Assembly (NCBI GenBank): GCA_003645255.1
Contig: QNES01000015.1
Coordinates: forward strand, 1-40,015
DNA length: 40,015 bases
Origin: Gammaproteobacteria bacterium
Lineage (GTDB): Bacteria > Pseudomonadota > Gammaproteobacteria > Beggiatoales > Beggiatoaceae
Reading direction: 5' to 3'
Shown: positions 1 to 7,253 of the stretch, in pieces
Position numbering within the stretch: position 1 is the first letter of the stretch
How the letters are laid out: each line of letters opens with the position of its first letter
Position numbers and translations under genes: made by a program
Notes under the pieces: generated by a model
Database searches by the model: none
The model's input: only the letters and a program-made list of their open reading frames with translations
What the model was told of the DNA's origin: nothing

Positions 1-120
1 ATTCAAGTTTGATATTCTACAGTCAAGCAAATAGTTAGGAGAGAAGCTGTATGAGGTGAAAGTCTCACGTACAGTTTTGAAGACAAGTCGGCTATGGCGA
101 CATGGTCGGCTTAGTTTAAC
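1..120 (+). mobile_element. Group II intron, 3' end (domains V and VI)
   Basis: The folding is visible directly. Domain V occupies 44-77, is 34 nt long and carries the catalytic AGC triad at 45-47. Its arms 44-51 and 70-77 pair, a two-base CG bulge sits at 68-69, and a GAAA tetraloop at 58-61 caps the inner stem 52-57/62-67. Domain VI follows: 85-92 pairs with 105-112 (two G-U wobbles), A113 is bulged, and 82-84 pairs with 114-116. The bulged A113 is the expected branch point 7 nt before an AC 3' end at 120. Only the tail of the intron is inside the window; the intron-encoded reverse transcriptase, if any, would lie to the left. Confidence 0.8.
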
Positions 121-160
121 TTAGCAGGTCGACTCGTTTATACATTGTCTTACCTGCTAA
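121..160. repeat. 9-bp inverted repeat abutting the intron 3' end
   Basis: TTAGCAGGT (121-129) and ACCTGCTAA (152-160) are perfect inverted arms around a 22-nt loop. They begin directly at the inferred 3' exon junction. Some bacterial group II introns (class C) insert beside hairpins such as terminators, so this may be part of the target site. No clear U-tract follows. Confidence 0.5.
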
Positions 161-663
161 CTAGCTCTTGCACCTGACCTTAAAAGAATAATTGGGGTCA
201 GAGTAAAATTAATTTGATACAATAGACTTGTCCGTCAATAAAATTTTAGCTAATAAAAACAAATAGTTAGAACCGTAAAACCCTTATTTTCGGACAACTC
301 TAATGTTCTCAAAAGTTGATCCTATTTTTATTCCCCTACATTTTGTAAATGACTGATTTTCAAATCAAAAAAATGAGGTGGAACCAAAACGGGATCACAT
401 TCAGTAATTCTGTCTGTGACATTTTCACTACACCAGGTCTGCCCCTACAAACCGTTTGGAACGTGCTTGAAATAATTTTTCTATATGTTAAATCAAACCT
501 GACAGGTTTTCAAAACCTGTCTGGTTTAGTTTTCGAGGTTATTTCAGGCACATTCCTTAATAGATTCTTGTAGGGGCGAACATAAGTGTTCGCCTGATTG
601 TGAAACTTCAAAGCCTGTTTATAGGTAAAGATATTTATCTGAAAAACTATAGGTAGTACAGCA
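161..663. other. Gene-free mosaic of dispersed repeats
   Basis: No convincing gene is present. The stretch contains a REP-like phrase GGGGTCAGAGTAAAATTAA near 198-216, resembling sequences associated with REP-associated tyrosine transposases. It also holds a palindrome at 495-526, a phrase shared with 19187-19216 (near 538-560), a GTAGGGGCGAACA hairpin at 569-594, and a segment near 598-650 that recurs inverted near 32165-32200 and 19211-19236. The 74-codon open frame at 349-573 is built from these repeats and is not a credible gene. Confidence 0.6.
495..526. repeat. Palindrome of the GACAGG family, copy 1
   Basis: The arms TGACAGGTTTT and AAAACCTGTC meet around a single C, with flanking AAACC and GGTTT extending the stem. 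Related palindromes occur at 3933-3965 and 17529-17561. It could form a long RNA hairpin on either strand. Confidence 0.7.
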
Positions 664-890
664 AAAAATGTTAGGACAAATTAAAAACTTTTTTATTTTG
701 TTAATTCTTAAGTGGAAAGCGAATTGTTGAACGACTTGAATTTCACTACACACCCAAGCATGGCAATTGGCTAAATATGGCTGAAATTGAGCCAGTGTTT
801 TGCCAGCTATTCCCGCTCAAATTTTTGTAAAGTTATTAAAAAATATAATTTTTTTAATTAAAAACTTTTTGTACTGGACATTTTTAATTG
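661..890 (+). mobile_element. IS630-type element remnant
   Basis: This AT-rich segment encloses the transposase remnant at 705-830. Its left edge (about 663-678, AAAAATGTTAGGACA) imperfectly matches the reverse complement of its right edge (about 871-887), consistent with degraded terminal inverted repeats. Boundaries are approximate. Most of the transposase gene is missing, so it cannot move autonomously. Confidence 0.45.
705..830 (+). pseudogene. IS630 family transposase C-terminal fragment
   Basis: The frame beginning near 705 reads ...GKRIVERLEFHYTPKHG followed by NWLNMAEIE, then stops at 828-830. The HYTPKHGxWLNMAEIE block is a hallmark of the DDE transposase of IS630-family elements, just before the last catalytic acidic residue. 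Only about 41 codons survive. Upstream the frame is closed by a stop at 702-704, and downstream the sequence diverges after AEIE. No start codon or ribosome binding site exists, so this is a relic. Confidence 0.75.
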
Positions 891-892
891 TC

Positions 893-1060
893 TTCATAAT
901 TTTAGAATTTTAGAATTTTTCAGAATGGGTTTGTTGATGTTATTGATGTTTTATTCTGAATAATTCTAAAATTCTGTTAATTCTGAGATTGAGGCTAAAA
1001 TGTTTTTGCAAAAAACTTTAGCCTCGTTCAGACAATTAAGTTATTGAAATCAACAACTTA
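893..1060. repeat. AATTCTGA-rich palindromic repeat with strong hairpin
   Basis: AATTCTAAAATTCTG-like phrases are repeated on both strands between 900 and 990. A perfect 9-bp hairpin (GAGGCTAAA at 991-999, TTTAGCCTC at 1017-1025) follows, then TTCAGAC. The AATTCTGA ... TTCAGAC frame resembles the right arm of the element at 19942-20048, with the hairpin inserted in it. No gene is seen. Confidence 0.5.
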
Positions 1061-1126
1061 AATAAAAATGTTCTATACAAAGTTCCTCAAATTAAAATTT
1101 ACGCAAGAACTCAGTATAAATGAAAA

Positions 1127-1164
1127 AACCCCCACTGGTTAACGCGAGTCAACCAATGGGGGTT
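1127..1164 (-). terminator. Rho-independent terminator of the idr operon
   Basis: AACCCCCACTGGTT (1127-1140) pairs with AACCAATGGGGGTT (1151-1164). Read on the minus strand, the GC-rich stem is followed by a run of T (complement of 1123-1128). It lies 35 bases downstream of the idrA stop codon, where the operon should end. Confidence 0.85.
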
Positions 1165-1198
1165 CTTATCAACCACCAACCAAAAAAGCGGAAAAAAA

Positions 1199-3895
1199 CT
1201 AGGTGATATTTCTAGGCGCAAACGACATACTGCGGAATTCATTCTTATACTTGGATTCACCGAGCTTATTGATTTTCACGACACCCAGTTTATAGTTGTA
1301 GTTGCCACTGATATTATCCACTACTCTTGGCATGATGGCATTGGAGGGCTGGCGCATGTCAATAAACATGGTGTATAGCACTCCTTTCTTGATATGGGGG
1401 GCTAACACTGCCACAGCTGTCACCGCCGCTTTAGACAACTCAATATGACCGCGTTCCATCAGTGAGGCGAACTGGAAATGATCGTTGTGTACCCCAAGAA
1501 TGGTGTCCTTATGAGCTGCGACTCGATCTGAGTGTAACATGACATAGTCACCTGACTCAATGCCCCGTGCCTTGGCATCATCCGGATGAATTTCCACAAA
1601 ATTTTCAGGCCAACGTTGCGTGATATAAGGACGACGTTGTTGATCGTCAAAGCCGGATTGCCAGACTTCATTGATACGACCGTTGGTCATCCACAGTTCT
1701 TCACCTTGTGGTTTCAACCAAGCCCAGTAATCAGAAAACAGGCTCCAAGGATGTTTCTGAAGGTTGACTTTACCCGTTTGGGTATTGAAATGGCTCATCT
1801 TCTTGTTGACCATATTAGCTCCGCCAGGTCCGTCAGCACCATAACGTTCTGCGGACATTTCGGGTGTCATAAAAATATCATGCAAGCGCTTAGTGCCGGT
1901 TAATTCCCCTTGGTCATTAATAAAGGTGGGGCCTTGGATACCATCTGCACCTAATAAACGCAGTTGTTCATGCAAAGTACGCCCATGACGATGAGCATAG
2001 ACTTTGATCATGTGATAAGCTTTACGTCCGCCACGACTGAAGCGCGAAGATTCTTCGGCGACATCGTTGGAGTTGTTCCAATCAAAGCCATCAAAGCCCA
2101 TCCGTTTTGCTAATTGGGCAATAATCCACCAATCAGGCTTGGCATCACCTGGGGCATCATAGAATTTTTGATAGAGACGCAGACGGCGTTCACCATTCGC
2201 ACGCATAAAATCTTCTTCGCCCCAAGTAGCAGCTGGGAAGATAATATCAGCAAACTGACCCCCAATCGGATTGCGGAGATAAATGTCCTGATCAATGACG
2301 ACCATTCCGCCGGAGTCAGCACGCGCCTTGAGCGTATCAATGATTTCCTGCTTATCATAAGTACGCACTTGATGGGGATTATTAACGACCAATTCTTGAA
2401 ATGCCTTTTGCAGCCCTTGAGAACCACACATGGCTTGAATCCAAGTCGTACCGACGACATGCGCCATACGAGTATGACCAGAAACCAGCCAACGGTCAGT
2501 ATCCAAGGCGCGACGACGACGACCTGGTACCTTTTCAGGTGATTTATTACGTGGCAAACCACCACCACGCTGTCCACCACGTTGATGTCCGCCAAAGCGT
2601 CCGACGACTTGACCAGGGCGACCACCTGCACCGCATATAGTGGCTAAAGAAGAAATGGCATTGGTGTTGCCTGTGTTATTAGACCAATAGAAGCCCTTTT
2701 CAATACCAAAGGAAGACTTAGGACGACTGCCATCCTCTTTAGGTTTGGCTATCCATTCTGCAGCCGTCTTGATTTTTTCTGGATCAACGCCGGTTATTTC
2801 AGCTGCTTTTTCCAATTCATATTCTGGTTGGGAAAGTAACCATTCTTTATAGTCTTCAAAGCCCTTGGTTTGGAATTTGCCCCAAGTGGTTCGCCATTGC
2901 CATGGCGTGTTACGAGTTCCTTGCCCAAAGCCAGAGTCAGACTCCCACTTATTGTTAACCCACTTTTTAAGCCATTCTTGATCTTCCCAACCGTTCTCCA
3001 AGACGATACGAGCAATCGCACCTAATAATACCGTATCCGTACCAGGATAAAGGTCTAAGTGTAAACCACCCATTTTCTTAGCATAGGCAACCCCCGTCGT
3101 TTCGCGTGGATTAAGCATAATCACCTTCATGCCATGCTGGATACCTGGCATGATATGCTGAGTAAAGAGGATAGTCTTGGTTTCATAAGGATCCGTACCA
3201 CAACACATTAGCACATCGGCATTGCCCCAATCATCATAGGAAGGGCCAAAGTTATCAAAACCCGCATCCCTAAATCCAGGCGTGGAGGTAACATCAGAGG
3301 GGGTGTCATGGAAAGTGAAACTCGCTGTGTTGATATGGCGCAATGCGAACTTGGTAATGGCATAAGTATTCTCAATGTACTGGTAAGAATACGTTTTCAT
3401 CGAGTAAGCATTTGCACCGTGTTTAGCAATCACATGCTTGGCCACTTCAGCAGCAATGTCAAGCGCAAAATCCCAGGGCACCGGTTGCAAAATGCCATAA
3501 ATCCGTAACATCGGTGTGGTTAAACGATCACGAGTCGGTGTTTTGGGATTGTAGCATTTTTGTGCAATCAAACCGCCGCGCATACTAGAATCACCGTTAG
3601 TGTTAACCGTTTTCGCATCCTTATTCGGGGTAATGACGACATTATGGGGAACCATGTTGTGCATGACAACATTATGCTGTGCCGGCGCAACCCAGTCTTG
3701 TAGAGCATTGCTGGGAAAATCGATCCCATAAGCATTTTCCGAGGCTTTCGGACCACCGTCACCGGAACCGAGTGGCCAACGATAGACTTTATAAGCACAA
3801 GCCACGATACAATAATCGCAGCAAGTGGTTAGCACGTCAGCATGTTTGGGTGGCAGTGGCACCCGATCTTCAGGTAAATAGTAATTCGTAGACAT
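1199..3895 (-). CDS. idrA: Iodate reductase catalytic subunit IdrA-like (AioA family molybdopterin oxidoreductase)
   Basis: This is a large DMSO-reductase-superfamily subunit binding bis-MGD molybdenum and a [3Fe-4S] cluster. Counted from a TTG-initiated 907-residue frame, the cluster motif is C35-x2-C38-x3-C42 (CDYCIVAC), the AioA-type spacing, followed by the SMRGG segment. I choose the ATG at 3895 (898 residues) because AGGA precedes it. The length exceeds typical AioA (about 830). The block GFGQGTRNTPWQWRTTWG and the di-haem peroxidase neighbours match my recollection of IdrA from iodate-respiring Pseudomonas and Denitromonas rather than arsenite oxidase. There is no signal peptide, so export is presumably by co-translocation with the Tat-signal-bearing Rieske partner encoded just upstream. 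It is the last gene of the operon. AioA family membership is very secure; iodate as substrate is inferred from remembered similarity and gene context. Confidence 0.8.
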   Translation of the reverse strand: MSTNYYLPEDRVPLPPKHADVLTTCCDYCIVACAYKVYRWPLGSGDGGPKASENAYGIDFPSNALQDWVAPAQHNVVMHNMVPHNVVITPNKDAKTVNTNGDSSMRGGLIAQKCYNPKTPTRDRLTTPMLRIYGILQPVPWDFALDIAAEVAKHVIAKHGANAYSMKTYSYQYIENTYAITKFALRHINTASFTFHDTPSDVTSTPGFRDAGFDNFGPSYDDWGNADVLMCCGTDPYETKTILFTQHIMPGIQHGMKVIMLNPRETTGVAYAKKMGGLHLDLYPGTDTVLLGAIARIVLENGWEDQEWLKKWVNNKWESDSGFGQGTRNTPWQWRTTWGKFQTKGFEDYKEWLLSQPEYELEKAAEITGVDPEKIKTAAEWIAKPKEDGSRPKSSFGIEKGFYWSNNTGNTNAISSLATICGAGGRPGQVVGRFGGHQRGGQRGGGLPRNKSPEKVPGRRRRALDTDRWLVSGHTRMAHVVGTTWIQAMCGSQGLQKAFQELVVNNPHQVRTYDKQEIIDTLKARADSGGMVVIDQDIYLRNPIGGQFADIIFPAATWGEEDFMRANGERRLRLYQKFYDAPGDAKPDWWIIAQLAKRMGFDGFDWNNSNDVAEESSRFSRGGRKAYHMIKVYAHRHGRTLHEQLRLLGADGIQGPTFINDQGELTGTKRLHDIFMTPEMSAERYGADGPGGANMVNKKMSHFNTQTGKVNLQKHPWSLFSDYWAWLKPQGEELWMTNGRINEVWQSGFDDQQRRPYITQRWPENFVEIHPDDAKARGIESGDYVMLHSDRVAAHKDTILGVHNDHFQFASLMERGHIELSKAAVTAVAVLAPHIKKGVLYTMFIDMRQPSNAIMPRVVDNISGNYNYKLGVVKINKLGESKYKNEFRSMSFAPRNIT

Positions 3896-3932
3896 CTTAT
3901 GTTTCCTAAGAGTTGGTGTCAAATTTTTCGAC

Positions 3933-3965
3933 AGACCTGACAGTTTTTTTAAACCTGTCAGGTCT
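3933..3965. repeat. GACCTGACAGG palindrome, copy 2, between idrB and idrA
   Basis: AGACCTGACAG and CTGTCAGGTCT form an 11-bp perfect inverted repeat around a T/A-rich loop. It occupies most of the gap between the idrB stop (3975) and the idrA start (3895). Transcripts of the operon must read through it, so the hairpin may affect mRNA processing or relative expression. Copies 1 and 3 are at 495-526 and 17529-17561. Confidence 0.8.
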
Positions 3966-3974
3966 AAACTTTCT

Positions 3975-4544
3975 TTAAGCCGTCATCAGATTCTCATTGC
4001 GACCATACAATAGGCCCATCATACCAACAGCATAGATATCATCACCCTCCAATTCTAGCAAAACTTGGGGTAAACTTTGGTAAGCTTGACCGGAAACGAT
4101 AATACCATGACGGCGCAAGTCATACACTGATAGATGGAAAGGACACTGACCGAGTGTACGTTGATCATCAGTCACTTTATAAGAGCCATGCAATGGTCCC
4201 CCTTGATGGGTACATAGATAGCTAAAAGCTATCACATCGCTTTGGGGACCTATCCCACCACCGGCTTTAACATTACCCATTTTAACCAACATACAGCCAG
4301 CATTTTTGCCATCATCGGGATAATTAAAATTAACCAGTTCATGGTCTTTCAATTCACTCAATTTAGCAATGAGTTTACGTGAATAGCCAACGACTCGGGC
4401 TGATTGAGCTTGTGCCGTACCTGGAAATAAAGTGATCGTACTGACAGCCGCCGCAGTGGCACCGCTGTAAAGCAAAAACTCTCTACGGTTTAACATGCAC
4501 TGACCATGCTCTAAAGCAGATTCGTCATGCGTTTTATTTGTCAT
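3975..4544 (-). CDS. idrB: Rieske [2Fe-2S] small subunit, IdrB/AioB-like, Tat-exported
   Basis: The 189-residue protein has a twin-arginine signal (R20-R21 in NRREFLLYSG, then a hydrophobic stretch and a cleavage-like AQA). Rieske ligands are C111-x-H113 (CTHQGG) and C134-x2-H137 (CPFH). The following GIIVSGQAYQSLPQ matches the GQATQNLPQ region of arsenite oxidase small subunits. It should carry electrons between a periplasmic cytochrome and the molybdenum subunit, and its Tat signal probably exports both. An AGGAG sits 10 bases before the ATG. The gene lies 17 bases after the preceding peroxidase gene and before idrA. Family assignment is firm; iodate specificity is inferred from the cluster. 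Confidence 0.82.
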   Translation of the reverse strand: MTNKTHDESALEHGQCMLNRREFLLYSGATAAAVSTITLFPGTAQAQSARVVGYSRKLIAKLSELKDHELVNFNYPDDGKNAGCMLVKMGNVKAGGGIGPQSDVIAFSYLCTHQGGPLHGSYKVTDDQRTLGQCPFHLSVYDLRRHGIIVSGQAYQSLPQVLLELEGDDIYAVGMMGLLYGRNENLMTA

Positions 4545-4561
4545 TCTTTTGAACTCCTAAT

Positions 4562-5746
4562 TTATTTTTTCAACGCCTGCAATTCGGCTTGAGTGAACAA
4601 TGGCGCGTATTTTGGCAACTTTGGTCTTTCCATGCTAATTTCATCACCTGAAAAAGCTTCTAAGAAGGCAAGGAGGTCTTCTTTCTCCTCATCAGTCAAA
4701 CCCAGCGGTTCGATGAGCAAACTTTTGTTGTCGGGCCAGTCTGTGGTACGACCTTCTTCATCAATTCCGCCTTGATCATAGAAATCCACTACTTCGGACA
4801 ATTCATAAAAGGCACCGTTGTGCATATAAGGAGGTGTGTATAGAGTATAACGCAGAGATGGGGTGCGGAATTTACCCTTGTCCCATTCATTCTTGGTACG
4901 GAAATACAAACCCGCATCCGCTTTAGCAGTGCGATACAGTTCTTCATTAGCTCCCTTCGCATAAAATTCAAAACGGAAGGTTATCTGCGCTAAACCATCT
5001 TCCTCCCAACGTGAAGAAGAAGGAACACCAATATTGTAATAGCTATCATCAGAAGCTAAAGCACCATTATGACAGCGAATACATCCAGCCTTACCGTTGA
5101 ACAATTCCATACCACGAACTTGTTCCTCGCTGAGGGCTTCTTCGTCGCCCTGTAAATATTTATCAAGTGGCGTGTCTCGTTGTACCAAAGTACGCTCAAA
5201 CGCAGCAATGGCCCGCCAAGCATCATCAATCAATGGCCATTCGCTACCGAAAACATCTCTAAAACGCTTACGGTATTCAGGAATTAAAGCGAGACGGGCT
5301 TCCATGATGTCGTTTTCACCATTGCCAGCAACTCCCCCTTTAGCCGCTGCGGGTGCTTGTTTTTCTAAAGAGAGTGCGGCACCTGCCCAAAAGAATTTAC
5401 CATAGTAGGCTGAGTTAATAATTGTCTGACTATTGCGCCAATGGACAGTACCAGGATATCCACGCGAAAAGTTATCACTCCAAGCCCAGCCCTGATCAGG
5501 CTCATGGCAGGTAGAACATGCAGTAGAGGTATCACCACCCACACGCGGATCAAAAAATAGTATTTTGCCTAATTCTACTTTGGCATCCGACTGTTTATTA
5601 TCAGGCGGTATAGGTGGCAGACCCAGAGGTGCCAGTGGTGGAAAAGCGACAGCTTCTTCGGCTGCAATGGCTTGTTGACTCAAGGAACCTGCCAAAACGG
5701 ATGTGATAACCGTTGCAAGCCCAGTGGTTAATAAATAACGATGCAT
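4562..5746 (-). CDS. Di-haem cytochrome c peroxidase/MauG family protein (IdrP-type)
   Basis: The 394-residue protein has an N-terminal signal peptide (to about residue 29) and two c-haem motifs, C77-STCH and C222-IRCH, in the arrangement of bacterial di-haem peroxidases. GKILFFDPRVGGD before the first haem and PYMHNGAFYELSEVVDFYDQGG near the end are typical of this family. In known iodate reductase clusters two such proteins (IdrP1, IdrP2) accompany IdrAB and are proposed to detoxify H2O2 or reactive iodine intermediates. I cannot decide from the sequence which of the two this is. A strong GAGGAGG precedes the ATG. The gene is packed 17 bases before idrB. Confidence 0.85.
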   Translation of the reverse strand: MHRYLLTTGLATVITSVLAGSLSQQAIAAEEAVAFPPLAPLGLPPIPPDNKQSDAKVELGKILFFDPRVGGDTSTACSTCHEPDQGWAWSDNFSRGYPGTVHWRNSQTIINSAYYGKFFWAGAALSLEKQAPAAAKGGVAGNGENDIMEARLALIPEYRKRFRDVFGSEWPLIDDAWRAIAAFERTLVQRDTPLDKYLQGDEEALSEEQVRGMELFNGKAGCIRCHNGALASDDSYYNIGVPSSSRWEEDGLAQITFRFEFYAKGANEELYRTAKADAGLYFRTKNEWDKGKFRTPSLRYTLYTPPYMHNGAFYELSEVVDFYDQGGIDEEGRTTDWPDNKSLLIEPLGLTDEEKEDLLAFLEAFSGDEISMERPKLPKYAPLFTQAELQALKK

Positions 5747-5765
5747 CTTTGTTCCTCCTCAAACA

Positions 5766-6878
5766 TTAATTACGGACATTGCGCCAATCGGCGATAGCTT
5801 CATATTCGTTTGGAAAGGCTTCTGTCCAAACATGTTCTGAGCTTGTCAGAGGTTCCCCAGAAAGAGCCCGTAAAAATTCAACCAGAACTTTTTGTTCCTC
5901 ATCACTCAGATTCAGTGGTTTAAGCAACGGATCCTTATGACTATCTTCACCGCCACCCTGGTTATAAAAAGCCACTACTTCTTCCAGAGTTTTCAACATA
6001 CCATTGTGCATATAAGGAGCTGTGTACTTCAACTCCCGCAGTGCCGGTGTCATAAACTTACCCATGTCGCTTCCATCGGCTTTATGGGTTTGTACATGAG
6101 CTCCTAGATCACGTTTCAGGTTCATATAATTTTCGTTGCCCATAAACATGTTATAAGCAATAAAAGCTTGGTGATTCAATGGTTTAAGGAAAATATCCAG
6201 ATTCTCTGGAACGCCCGTATTGTGAGCTTTACCATCCAAGAGCAAAGGACCATTATGACAGGCGATACAATTTGCCTTACCCTTAAACAATTCCAAACCA
6301 CGTTGAGCAGCATCGGACATCGTTCCCGCATCAAAAGGCGCACCTCTGGAAGTGAGCGTCTTCAGATATTCAGGAATCGCCTTACGCACTTTACCATTGG
6401 AAGGCTCCCCATAGCCAGCTTTTTCAAACATTTCCAGATAAACAGGGTCCTGTTTGACACGCTCCTGCATAATACGCATATCCATATTCATAATATAGTC
6501 TTCCGTGATCATCCCCCGGGTAACATCGTTGAGATTGGTACCGATGCGTCCGTCATGCATCCATACTTTTTTATGGGCTGAATTAATGACACTAGAAGCG
6601 TTGCGAAAGTGACCATTACCCGGATAACCTGGTGAAAGGGCTTCTTTAGAACTAAAGCCATTATCAGGTTGGTGACAAGTAGCACAAGAAATCGCGGCAT
6701 CCCCCGATAATCGAGCATCAAAAAATAACCGCTTACCCAGTTCTGCCTTGGCTTTGTCGATTTTAATTTCAGGCAAGGGTCCAATGTCTGGTGCGGTATA
6801 GCCTACATTGGCAGTCAATGCCATAGTAATGCCTATTGATAGCGTCATCAAACGACGCTGAACAGTGCGTTTATTCAT
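5766..6878 (-). CDS. Di-haem cytochrome c peroxidase/MauG family protein (IdrP-type), second copy
   Basis: Starting at the ATG at 6878, which follows AAGGAGTG, the protein has 370 residues, a signal peptide ending near AYT-like GYTAP (about residue 28) and two haem c motifs: C65-ATCH and C204-IACH. PYMHNGMLKTLEEVVAFYNQGGG matches the C-terminal family signature. A frame extends upstream to 6926, but those codons overlap the end of the small gene at 6911-7051 and lack a ribosome site. It is paralogous to the gene 19 bases downstream, with a distinct middle section. Together they fit the IdrP1/IdrP2 pair of iodate reductase loci. Confidence 0.85.
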   Translation of the reverse strand: MNKRTVQRRLMTLSIGITMALTANVGYTAPDIGPLPEIKIDKAKAELGKRLFFDARLSGDAAISCATCHQPDNGFSSKEALSPGYPGNGHFRNASSVINSAHKKVWMHDGRIGTNLNDVTRGMITEDYIMNMDMRIMQERVKQDPVYLEMFEKAGYGEPSNGKVRKAIPEYLKTLTSRGAPFDAGTMSDAAQRGLELFKGKANCIACHNGPLLLDGKAHNTGVPENLDIFLKPLNHQAFIAYNMFMGNENYMNLKRDLGAHVQTHKADGSDMGKFMTPALRELKYTAPYMHNGMLKTLEEVVAFYNQGGGEDSHKDPLLKPLNLSDEEQKVLVEFLRALSGEPLTSSEHVWTEAFPNEYEAIADWRNVRN

Positions 6879-6910
6879 ATAGCACTCCTTAAGTTTTGGG
6901 TGAATTGAAA

Positions 6911-7051
6911 TTAATGTAATAACCAATAACCAAATAAAAAAATAATAACCAATAAATTGACTAAGCCCCCAAGCATGACGAAAATGTCAAAGCCATTAAA
7001 ACGTCGCCACCATTGTTTTGATACTGTTTTATCTTTAGAAATTTCCATCAT
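6911..7051 (-). CDS. 46-residue single-helix membrane protein
   Basis: Reading the minus strand from 7051 gives a 46-residue protein starting MMEISKDKTV, with a basic aromatic patch KQWWRRFNGFDIF and one hydrophobic helix (about residues 24-45). This predicts a cytoplasmic N-terminus. The second ATG at 7048 is an alternative start; no strong ribosome site is visible. It lies 32 bases before the peroxidase gene, within the same transcription unit. Two other 46-residue single-helix proteins occur at 17196-17336 and 17352-17492 beside the bd-like subunit, so small membrane subunits seem to be a theme of this locus. Function unknown; an assembly or structural helper is a guess. Confidence 0.55.
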   Translation of the reverse strand: MMEISKDKTVSKQWWRRFNGFDIFVMLGGLVNLLVIIFLFGYWLLH

Positions 7052-7094
7052 TTTAGTTAATTAATGGTTAATTGTTAGGAATAGTCACATTTAT

Positions 7095-7235
7095 AAACCA
7101 AGTTCCTTGAAGAAACTGGATTTATCATCATTATACCCGTTTCTAAAACAGAAAGTTATTTCACAGTCACAAAATAGCTTGAACATTTAGAAAGCCAGTT
7201 TCTTGAAGAAACCTGGTTAATCATCATTATAGTGA
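7095..7235. repeat. Two related hairpins upstream of the small membrane protein gene
   Basis: Two direct copies of a CCAGTTTCTTGAAGAAAC-like hairpin each end in ATCATCATTAT (about 7095-7134 and 7190-7230). The second pairs CCAGTTTC with GAAACCTGG. They separate the cupredoxin-like gene from 6911-7051, and on the minus strand the second copy lies just past the stop at 7254. It could be a weak terminator or mRNA-processing hairpin. A diverged copy is near 19577-19612. Confidence 0.5.
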
Positions 7236-7253
7236 CCATTCCTTAACAATTGA

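Noticed and set aside
349-573. A 74-codon plus-strand open frame.
   Set aside because: It runs straight through a palindrome and dispersed repeats, has no ribosome site and its product resembles nothing; the frame is a by-product of repeat sequence.
2110-2631. Long antisense and other-frame ORFs inside idrA (including 2114-2542 on the plus strand).
   Set aside because: They overlap a clearly conserved gene in other frames, lack ribosome sites and have compositions expected of shadow frames.
1199-3895. Annotation as arsenite oxidase AioA or as nitrate reductase.
   Set aside because: The family is AioA-like, but the longer length, the sequence blocks I recall from IdrA and the two di-haem peroxidase neighbours favour iodate reductase. 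Nitrate reductases have a different cluster motif and partners.
5766-6926. Upstream start at 6926 for the second di-haem peroxidase.
   Set aside because: It adds 16 residues before the signal peptide, overlaps the preceding small gene, and has no ribosome site, whereas the ATG at 6878 follows AAGGAGTG and begins a normal signal sequence.
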